NCBI GenBank assembly: GCA_039916225.1
Contig: JBDSLU010000494.1
Span: 1-5,844, forward strand
DNA: 5,844 nucleotides
DNA from: JBDSLU01 sp039916225
Lineage (GTDB): Bacteria; Acidobacteriota; Vicinamibacteria; Vicinamibacterales; Vicinamibacteraceae
Direction of reading: 5' to 3'
Positions 1 to 4,496 of the stretch are shown here, in pieces. The position numbers and the translations under genes were made by a program. The notes beneath the pieces are model-generated. The model did not search any database and was not told the DNA's origin. It saw only the letters and a list, made by a program, of their open reading frames with translations. Within the stretch, counting starts at the first letter, position 1; every line of letters begins with the position of its first letter.

Positions 1-16
1 CGCATCGCCCGATGCG
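1..16 (-). terminator. Possible terminator hairpin after the minus-strand TPR-like gene
   Basis: The first 16 bases form a perfect inverted repeat (CGCATCG, 2 nt, CGATGCG; as RNA, a 6-bp stem with a 4-nt loop). It touches the stop codon of the minus-strand gene, where a terminator would sit. Any T-run would lie outside the window, so intrinsic termination cannot be confirmed. It could also be only a 3'-end stabilising hairpin. Confidence 0.35.
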
Positions 17-1222
17 CTAAGGGCCCGTCAACAGCTTCAGGATGCTCGGCGAGATGAATCGCTGGTCGGTCGCGAGCGACGCCGCTCCGGGCCCGGCCAG
101 GGCGTAGGCCTTCCTGGCCTCCACGACCATCGGCTCGCGCTGGTTCCGCGGCGAGAGCAGCGCTTCGGCGGCGCGACTGCTGGCCAGGAACAGATAGATC
201 CGCGGCGACGTGACGCCAGCGCCCACCGCGCGCTGCAGCTCGGCCGCCGAGTCTTTGTAGTTGCCCGACAAGAACAGCCGGACGCCGCGCCGTTCCACGT
301 TCGCCAGGTCGGCCTTGCCCTGTAGCGCGCTGCGCACTATCTCGATGCCGTTGCGCAGTTCGGCCAGCGCCGGGTGCCCGGGGGCCAGCGTCTCGAGCGA
401 CGCGACCCGATCGAGCGCGCCGTCGACGTCCTTCCGGCCGATGGCGGCCCGGGCTCCAGCGACGACGCGCTGCGCCTCCATGTTCTGCGCGCTATCGATG
501 GTGCGCCGCAGCGTGCCCGCCTCGGCGCGACGGGCCGCATCGCCGGCCATGGTGGCCGCGGCGGTGACGCTGCTGCGGGCTTCCGTATAGCGGCTCTGGC
601 GAAGGGACGCATTGGCCGCGTCCATCGAGCGCCGGAACGCGGGCAGCCAGGTCGGCTCGACGTTCGCCGGCGGCGTCACGGGAAGCCGTACCGGCGGCGG
701 TGTGACGGCGACGTTGCTGTTTAACGGCGTCGGCGTGACCGTGTTGTTGGGCGTAGGGACGGTGGTCGTCGGCGTGGTGATGACGGACGGCCTGACGACC
801 TCGGGCGGGGTCGGCCGGGTCGTGTTCGACGCCAGGCGCGTCTGCTCGTCGCGGACGCGCTGCAGACTGGTCGTGGCCAAGGCGAAGTTCGCCTTGTCGT
901 CCTGCTTGACGAGCTCGTCACGCAAGGCCCGCTCGAGCAGGTCCTGCGCCTGTTTGTTGCGGCCCGTCCGGGCGTATATCACGCCCAGATAGAAGTCGGG
1001 GATGAACGGCCGGTAGACCACCGACGAGAAATTGGCCCGCCGCGACTGCTTCGGCGCCCGCGCATGGTCGCGCGCCTCGATCAGCTTCTGTTCGGCCAGG
1101 GCGAGGTTGCCCTTCTCGAACAGGTCGACGCCATCCTCGTAGGCCTTGGCCCAGGCCTGCTGCGCAGAAGCGCCAGCGGGCACAAGCAGCACGGCGGCGA
1201 GAGCCAGGACCAGCCAGCGCAT
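17..1222 (-). CDS. Secreted TPR-like helical protein with Pro/Thr-rich linker, function unknown
   Basis: The 401-residue protein begins with a clear Sec signal peptide: MRW, a hydrophobic run over residues 4-16, then AGASA with likely cleavage after residue 20. There is no lipobox cysteine. Residues 22-50 and about 75-104 look like TPR-type helix pairs (a DGVDLFEKGNLALAEQKLIEA-like pattern, then FYLGVIYARTGRNKQAQDLLERAL). Residues about 134-190 form a low-complexity Pro/Thr/Val/Asn linker, probably extended and exported. Residues 195-400 are again helical, with a further TPR-like unit near 311-355. The ATG at 1222 is supported by a GAGG ribosome binding site 8 nt upstream. It is transcribed divergently from the sigma operon, so it shares the upstream region but may not share regulation. 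The likely role is a periplasmic protein-protein interaction scaffold. I do not recognise a named family. Confidence 0.85.
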   Translation of the reverse strand: MRWLVLALAAVLLVPAGASAQQAWAKAYEDGVDLFEKGNLALAEQKLIEARDHARAPKQSRRANFSSVVYRPFIPDFYLGVIYARTGRNKQAQDLLERALRDELVKQDDKANFALATTSLQRVRDEQTRLASNTTRPTPPEVVRPSVITTPTTTVPTPNNTVTPTPLNSNVAVTPPPVRLPVTPPANVEPTWLPAFRRSMDAANASLRQSRYTEARSSVTAAATMAGDAARRAEAGTLRRTIDSAQNMEAQRVVAGARAAIGRKDVDGALDRVASLETLAPGHPALAELRNGIEIVRSALQGKADLANVERRGVRLFLSGNYKDSAAELQRAVGAGVTSPRIYLFLASSRAAEALLSPRNQREPMVVEARKAYALAGPGAASLATDQRFISPSILKLLTGP

Positions 1223-1230
1223 GGGGAGAT

Positions 1231-1234
1231 CCTC
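1231..1234 (-). promoter_or_regulatory. Ribosome binding site of the minus-strand TPR-like gene
   Basis: The minus strand reads TGAGGAT here, with GAGG 8 nt before the ATG at 1222. This supports that start directly ahead of the signal peptide. Confidence 0.6.
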
Positions 1235-1240
1235 ATCATA

Positions 1241-1264
1241 CCGCCGCCGATTGCACGGCGGCGG
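1241..1264. repeat. Perfect 9-bp inverted repeat in the divergent intergenic region
   Basis: CCGCCGCCG (1241-1249) and CGGCGGCGG (1256-1264) are exact reverse complements separated by the 6-nt loop ATTGCA. For the minus-strand gene it lies just upstream of the ribosome binding site, so it would be a 5'-leader hairpin if transcription starts further upstream. It could also be an operator. It is built from simple CCG triplets, which weakens the case for specific function. No T-run follows on either strand. Confidence 0.5.
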
Positions 1265-1278
1265 CCCGGGTGTAGACT
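1251..1278 (+). promoter_or_regulatory. Weak candidate housekeeping-type promoter
   Basis: TTGCAC (1251-1256) and TAGACT (1273-1278) are 16 nt apart, with partial matches to the -35 (3 of 6) and -10 (4 of 6) consensus. It could supply basal transcription of the sigma operon with a leader of about 110 nt. The TAGACT lies within the small palindrome GTAGACTAC, so direction is ambiguous. This is a weak call; the ECF-like motif at 1350 is better supported. Confidence 0.18.
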
Positions 1279-1286
1279 ACGCCGGA

Positions 1287-1301
1287 CGGCGGCCCCCGCC
1301 G
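1287..1301. repeat. Short GC hairpin in the divergent intergenic region
   Basis: CGGCGG (1287-1292) and CCGCCG (1296-1301) form a 6-bp stem with a 3-nt loop. The same two arms occur at 2914-2928, between the anti-sigma and DUF4331 genes. Given the base composition this may be coincidence. Confidence 0.3.
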
Positions 1302-1349
1302 CTCTTTGCGCACCGATGCGTCCCACCACGCCCACCCGTCCGGTCGCGC

Positions 1350-1378
1350 CCATCCGCCGAGCCGGCTTGATCCGTAGA
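1350..1378 (+). promoter_or_regulatory. Candidate ECF sigma autoregulatory promoter (CCATCC / CCGTAGA)
   Basis: CCATCC (1350-1355) is followed after 16 nt by CCGTAGA (1372-1378). The same two boxes, 15 nt apart, occur upstream of the DUF4331 gene at 2905-2932. Read as a -35 and a -10 (CGTAGA), the spacers are 17 and 16 nt, which is normal for ECF promoters. From memory, Mycobacterium SigK promoters are described with a CCATCC -35 element, which fits the SigK/RskA-like pair encoded downstream. The predicted start of transcription is about 1384-1387, leaving a short leader of 11-14 nt to the ATG at 1398 or about 41-44 nt to the ATG at 1428. Promoter activity is inferred. Confidence 0.55.
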
Positions 1379-1397
1379 CACCCATGAGACCGCCCGC

Positions 1398-2006
1398 ATG
1401 ATGTGGCTGCTCTGGGCAGTCGTGCGGATGGCCCCGCAGAAAGATCCCGGCGACGCCGGCGATCTGGAGGCGGTACGCCGGATGGCGGAGGGTGACGGCC
1501 AGGCGCTGGCGACGCTCTACGACCGGCATGGGCGGGTCACGTATTCGCTGGCGCTGCGCATTCTGGCCGAGCCGCTCGAGGCCGAAGAGATCGTGCAGGA
1601 CGTCTTCTCGCAGGCGTGGCGGCAGGCGGCACGGTTCGATCGGTCACGCGGCGCGGTGGTCGCGTGGCTGCTGATGATGACGCGCAGCCGGTCGATCGAC
1701 CGAGTGCGGGCCAGGCGAGCCATGCCGGCTTCGTCCGGGGATCCCGATGTGGCTTTCGGGTTGATCCCGGACGCCGCCGACGGACCGGAACGGATGGCGC
1801 TGACGACTGAGCGCGCCGCCCGATTGAAGGAAGCGCTCGACACGCTGCCGCTGCTCCAGCGGCTGCCGATCGAGCTGGCATTTTTCGAGGGGCTGACGCA
1901 CGTCGAGGTCTCCGACCGGCTGGAAGTGCCGCTCGGGACGATCAAGACGCGCATCAGGCTGGGACTGATGAAGATGAAGGACGCATTTCTGGGAGGCGCA
2001 TCGTGA
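1398..2006 (+). CDS. ECF-family RNA polymerase sigma factor (SigK-like)
   Basis: This 202-residue protein directs RNA polymerase to a specific promoter set. Region 2 spans about residues 37-107, including the core-binding segment EEIVQDVFSQAW (63-74) and the -10-recognition/melting part around WLLMMTRSRSIDRVRARR (90-107). A linker of about 35 residues follows. Region 4 spans about 143-195, with the -35-binding helix-turn-helix LTHVEVSDRLEVPLGTIKTR (166-185). No extra C-terminal domain is present, which is the minimal ECF design. The start is unresolved: ATG 1398 gives a hydrophobic leader (MMWLLWAVVR) odd for a soluble sigma factor, whereas ATG 1428 (residue 11) gives a typical N-terminus; neither has a strong ribosome binding site. 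The stop overlaps the anti-sigma start by 4 bases, indicating translational coupling. The SigK-like assignment rests on the RskA-type partner; the ECF family call is firm. Confidence 0.93.
   Translation: MMWLLWAVVRMAPQKDPGDAGDLEAVRRMAEGDGQALATLYDRHGRVTYSLALRILAEPLEAEEIVQDVFSQAWRQAARFDRSRGAVVAWLLMMTRSRSIDRVRARRAMPASSGDPDVAFGLIPDAADGPERMALTTERAARLKEALDTLPLLQRLPIELAFFEGLTHVEVSDRLEVPLGTIKTRIRLGLMKMKDAFLGGAS
1991..1996 (+). promoter_or_regulatory. Ribosome binding site fixing the anti-sigma GTG start
   Basis: GGGAGG ends 6 nt before the GTG at 2003. It lies inside the end of the sigma gene, and the GTGA overlap (start GTG 2003-2005, sigma stop TGA 2004-2006) supports coupled translation. This is the strongest Shine-Dalgarno sequence in the window. 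Confidence 0.8.
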
Positions 2007-2899
2007 GCGTTGCCGACCGGGAACAGCTGCGCGAGCTGGCGAGCCTTCATGCGCTCGGCGTCCTCTCCGCCGAGGAGCGGGCCGAGCTGACTCAGGCGAT
2101 GGCCGCCGACGCGGATCTCGCCGCGGAAGTCCGCCAGCTCGAGGACACGGCCGGCGCGCTCGGCGGGGTCGTCGCCCAGGTCGATCCGCCGGCGCGGCTG
2201 CGCGCCCGGGTCCTGGCCGTTGCCGGCATCGAGGCTGAGGACGCCGCGAACGCGGCGCCCGGCTCGGCCAGCGTCACCGCGATCGGTTCGCGCTCGCGTG
2301 GTGGCGACGGCGTGGCGCCAGGGCGCGGCGCGTCGCACGCCCTTCCCGGCTGGCTGGCTGCCGCGGCCGCGCTCGTCCTGGCCTCGGGGCTCGGCCTGTG
2401 GGCGCTCCAGCTGCGCGGCTCGCTCGAGGCGATGAACGCGCGGGTCGATCGCGCCGAAGCAGAAGTCGTGCGCATCCAGCGCACCGTCGACGAGGCGCAG
2501 CAGCAGACGCGGGTCCTGCAGGCGCACAACTCGGTGCTCTTCGCGCCGGACACGCTGCGCGTCGATCTGGCTGGCGAGGGCTCGGCTCCGACCTCAAAGG
2601 CGCGGGCGTTCATGAGCCGGCACAGCGGTCTCGCGTTTGCCGCCGATCAGCTGCCGGCGCTGCCAGCCGACAAGGTCTACCAGCTCTGGGTCGTACCACA
2701 GGGCGACAAGCCGGTCCCGATCAACGCCGGCCTGCTGGCACCTGATGCCAGCGGCCACGCCTCGCTGTTCTTCGACATGCCGGCCAACGTCCCGCTGGCG
2801 GCGGCGCTGGCGGTCACGGTCGAACCGGCCGGCGGCGTGCCGGCCCCCACTGGCGCCCGCGTCCTCCTCGGCGCCGTGCCGACGGCGACGGCCAGCTAG
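2003..2899 (+). CDS. RskA-type membrane anti-sigma factor
   Basis: This 298-residue single-pass membrane protein probably binds and holds the adjacent ECF sigma factor. Residues 8-75 are the cytoplasmic anti-sigma domain, with the family-like opening RELASLHALGVLSAEE (10-25). I see no H-x3-C-x2-C zinc motif, and the protein has no cysteine, so it is not a ZAS/RsrA-type redox sensor. A flexible Ala/Gly/Ser stretch covers 78-115. The membrane segment is about 117-137 (WLAAAAALVLASGLGLWALQL). A charged helix, probably coiled coil, covers 138-175. The C-terminal domain (about 178-298) matches the RskA fold, including the typical VYQLWVVPQG (225-234). In known RskA proteins this domain faces outward and release of sigma involves regulated proteolysis. 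The GTG start overlaps the sigma stop and has a GGGAGG site. The inducing signal cannot be read from sequence. Confidence 0.9.
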   Translation: MSVADREQLRELASLHALGVLSAEERAELTQAMAADADLAAEVRQLEDTAGALGGVVAQVDPPARLRARVLAVAGIEAEDAANAAPGSASVTAIGSRSRGGDGVAPGRGASHALPGWLAAAAALVLASGLGLWALQLRGSLEAMNARVDRAEAEVVRIQRTVDEAQQQTRVLQAHNSVLFAPDTLRVDLAGEGSAPTSKARAFMSRHSGLAFAADQLPALPADKVYQLWVVPQGDKPVPINAGLLAPDASGHASLFFDMPANVPLAAALAVTVEPAGGVPAPTGARVLLGAVPTATAS

Positions 2900-2904
2900 T
2901 CGAG

Positions 2905-2932
2905 CCATCCGTCCGGCGGATCCCGCCGTAGA
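2905..2932 (+). promoter_or_regulatory. Candidate ECF-dependent promoter of the DUF4331 gene (CCATCC / CCGTAGA)
   Basis: CCATCC (2905-2910) and CCGTAGA (2926-2932) repeat the pair found upstream of the sigma gene, with one base less between them (15 versus 16). The position, just after the anti-sigma stop and 52 nt before the GTG at 2985, suits a promoter. Transcription would start near 2938-2941. This would make DUF4331 a direct target of the neighbouring sigma factor, in addition to possible read-through from the upstream operon. Confidence 0.55.
2914..2928 (+). repeat. Short GC hairpin between anti-sigma and DUF4331 genes
   Basis: CGGCGG (2914-2919) and CCGCCG (2923-2928) form a 6-bp stem with a 3-nt loop, inside the spacer and the start of the -10 box of the proposed promoter. 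It has no following T-run, so it is a poor intrinsic terminator, though it might weaken read-through. Confidence 0.35.
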
Positions 2933-2933
2933 G

Positions 2934-2977
2934 CCTCGTGAACGGCCGGGAGTGTTCCGGCCGCCTATGACACGAGG
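2934..2977 (+). promoter_or_regulatory. Leader hairpin that pairs with the DUF4331 ribosome binding site
   Basis: Two nested perfect stems are visible. The outer stem pairs CCTCGTG (2934-2940) with CACGAGG (2971-2977). The inner stem pairs CGGCCGG (2943-2949) with CCGGCCG (2957-2963) around a 7-nt loop. The internal loop is 2 nt on one side and 7 nt on the other. The 3' outer arm contains the GAGG (2974-2977) that serves the GTG start at 2985, so the closed fold would hide it. The pairing is exact; the regulatory effect is inferred. Confidence 0.5.
2974..2977 (+). promoter_or_regulatory. Ribosome binding site deciding the DUF4331 start
   Basis: GAGG lies 7 nt before the GTG at 2985. It favours this start over the in-frame ATG at 2967, which has no Shine-Dalgarno and would put charged and polar residues (MTRGTS) before the signal peptide. 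Confidence 0.6.
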
Positions 2978-2984
2978 TACATCC

Positions 2985-4346
2985 GTGAAGAAGACTGCGT
3001 GGATCCTTTCCGTCGGCCTGTTGGTCACGGCCGCGATGACTTCGGGGAGGGCGTCCAGCCACCGCGAAGCCCCCCTGATCGCGCTCGACCCGACCGCCGA
3101 CAACACCGACGTCTATGCGTTCGTCGATCCGAACGACAAGGACATGGTGACGCTGATCGCCAACTACATCCCGTTCCAGTCGCCCGACGGCGGCCCGAAC
3201 TTCTACCTGTTCGACCCCAACGTCCTCTACGAGATCCACGTCGACAACAACGGCGACGCGGTCGAGGACGTCACCTTCCAGTGGCGCTTCACGACCGAGC
3301 GCCGCAACCCGGCGACGTTCCTCTACAACACCGGCCCGGTCACGACCATCGACGATGAGGATCTCAACGTCCGGCAGTTCTACAGCCTGACCCGCGTCGA
3401 CGGTCCGCGTCGCACCGGCGCGCCACGGCTGCTGTCCGGCCGCCTCCCGGTGCCGCCGCCGAACATCGGCCCGCGTTCGACGCCGAACTACGCCCAGCTC
3501 GCCGGTGGCGTGCAGCAGGTGCCGCCGGTCGGCATGCGCGTCTTCGCCGGCCAGCGGGACGAAGGCTTCTATGTCGACCTCGGCATCTTCGACCTGCTCG
3601 GCGTCGGCAGCAACCAGGTCGAGGACAGCACCGCCGGCTACAACGTCAGCACCCTGGCCATCCAGGTGCCGATGGCGCAGCTGACCCGCAGCGGCTCGCG
3701 CCCGAGCGGACCGAGCGACCCCAACGCCGTCATCGGCGTGTGGGCGACGGCGAGCCGTCAGGCGGTGGCGACCCGCGCGCCCGGCCAGATCACCTACAGC
3801 GGCGACTACGTCCAGGTGTCGCGGCTCGGCATGCCGCTGGTCAACGAAGCGGTCATCGACCTCGCCCGCAAGGACGTGTTCAATGCCATCGAGCCGACCT
3901 CGGACGCCGCCGCGCTTGACCGCGTGCTCGATCCCGAAGTGCCGAAGCTCCTCAACCTGATCTTCGGCGTCAAGTCGCCGCCGGCGCCGCGCCAGGATCT
4001 GGTGACGATCTTCCTGACCGGCATCCCCGGCCTGAACCAGCCGCCCAACGTCCGGCCGTCCGAGATGCTGCGGCTGAACATGGGCATCCCGCCGGTCACC
4101 GTCGGCGACCCGGGCTACGACCGGCTCGGCGTCCTCAAGGGCGACGTCGGCGGATTCCCGAACGGCCGCCGTGTCGGCGACGACGTGCTCGACGTCGTGC
4201 TCCAGGCTGCCGCGGGCGCGACGCCGTTGACGCCGGCCTTCAACACTTCGCCGAACAACGCGCTCGGTGATGGCGTCGACGGCAACGACGTCCCCTACCT
4301 GCGCGGCTTCCCCTACCTGGGTGTGCCGAAGGCGGGCAACCAGTAA
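2985..4346 (+). CDS. Secreted DUF4331 family protein
   Basis: This 453-residue protein has a signal peptide: MKK, hydrophobic residues 5-18, then likely cleavage after RA at residue 23. The mature N-terminus SSHREAPLIALDPTADNTDV (24-43) is the hallmark of the DUF4331 family. Further family-like segments are NYIPFQSPDGGPNFYLFDP in the first quarter, GQRDEGFYVDLGIFDLL (189-205), a VPMAQL segment after the middle, GLNQPPNVRPSEMLRLNMG, and GGFPNGRRVGDDVLDVVLQA (389-408). It ends near RGFPYLGVPKAGNQ, so it appears full length. The biochemical function of this family is not established; no known catalytic motif is visible. It is soluble and exported, with no second membrane segment. Its leader carries a candidate promoter shared with the sigma gene, suggesting it is a regulated output of the ECF switch. 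An open frame continues upstream to 2637 inside the anti-sigma gene, but lacks a ribosome binding site and is an artefact of base composition. Confidence 0.92.
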   Translation: MKKTAWILSVGLLVTAAMTSGRASSHREAPLIALDPTADNTDVYAFVDPNDKDMVTLIANYIPFQSPDGGPNFYLFDPNVLYEIHVDNNGDAVEDVTFQWRFTTERRNPATFLYNTGPVTTIDDEDLNVRQFYSLTRVDGPRRTGAPRLLSGRLPVPPPNIGPRSTPNYAQLAGGVQQVPPVGMRVFAGQRDEGFYVDLGIFDLLGVGSNQVEDSTAGYNVSTLAIQVPMAQLTRSGSRPSGPSDPNAVIGVWATASRQAVATRAPGQITYSGDYVQVSRLGMPLVNEAVIDLARKDVFNAIEPTSDAAALDRVLDPEVPKLLNLIFGVKSPPAPRQDLVTIFLTGIPGLNQPPNVRPSEMLRLNMGIPPVTVGDPGYDRLGVLKGDVGGFPNGRRVGDDVLDVVLQAAAGATPLTPAFNTSPNNALGDGVDGNDVPYLRGFPYLGVPKAGNQ

Positions 4347-4353
4347 CGCCAGC

Positions 4354-4372
4354 CCGGGCCTCGCCGGCCCGG
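4354..4372 (+). terminator. GC hairpin just after the DUF4331 stop
   Basis: CCGGGCC (4354-4360) pairs exactly with GGCCCGG (4366-4372) around a 5-nt loop, starting 8 nt after the stop codon. There is no T-run after it, so it may be a weak or factor-assisted terminator, or a 3'-end protection hairpin for the DUF4331 message. Confidence 0.35.
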
Positions 4373-4402
4373 TCCGGCCCAGTGGGCTCGGCTCGGAGCG
4401 CC

Positions 4403-4461
4403 GCTCTGAGCTGGGCTCCGAGCTCGGCTCCGAGCCCGGCTCCGAGCCCAGCTCAGAGCCA
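4403..4461 (+). repeat. Tandem 12-bp self-complementary repeats forming a 57-nt hairpin
   Basis: The 12-bp unit GGCTCCGAGCYC is present as three head-to-tail copies (4414-4425, 4426-4437, 4438-4449), flanked by degenerate copies (4403-4413 and 4450-4461). Positions 4403-4459 form a near-perfect inverted repeat centred on 4431: 16 contiguous pairs (4403-4418 with 4444-4459), one C-C mismatch, 4 pairs plus a G-T wobble, another C-C mismatch, 3 pairs, and a 5-nt loop. An inverted partial copy (GCTCGGAGC) lies at 4391-4399. The array sits between the DUF4331 stop and the next gene's ribosome binding site. It may attenuate transcription, stabilise the upstream mRNA, or simply be a slippage-prone repeat. 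Confidence 0.75.
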
Positions 4462-4485
4462 GGGCTGGAGATCGCGAAAACTGCG

Positions 4486-4490
4486 AAGGT
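4486..4490 (+). promoter_or_regulatory. Ribosome binding site of the downstream TPR gene
   Basis: AAGGT (within GAAGGTGA) lies 6 nt before the ATG at 4497. It is in an A-richer stretch (GCGAAAACTGCGAAGG) after the GC-rich repeats, which probably keeps the start site unpaired. It supports ATG 4497. Confidence 0.6.
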
Positions 4491-4496
4491 GACCTG

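Noticed and set aside
1235..1240. TATGAT on the minus strand as a -10 element
   Set aside because: It overlaps the region next to the minus-strand gene's ribosome binding site, would leave that site outside the transcript, and has no -35 at a suitable distance.
1236..1529. Minus-strand frame over the divergent intergenic region and sigma 5' end
   Set aside because: It would cover the proposed sigma promoter and the sigma coding start; no domain or good initiation signal is visible.
1517..2527. Long minus-strand frame across the sigma and anti-sigma genes
   Set aside because: It is antisense to two well-recognised genes with coupled starts and has no recognisable domain or ribosome binding site evidence.
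2637..2984. Extension of the DUF4331 frame upstream into the anti-sigma gene
   Set aside because: The extra 116 residues overlap the RskA C-terminal domain in another frame, are Arg/Ser/Pro/Ala rich, and would bury the signal peptide. The GAGG before GTG 2985 fixes the start.
4347..4496. Possible CRISPR array or mobile element in the DUF4331-TPR spacer
   Set aside because: The repeats are 12 bp with no unique spacers, no target-site duplications and no transposase nearby.
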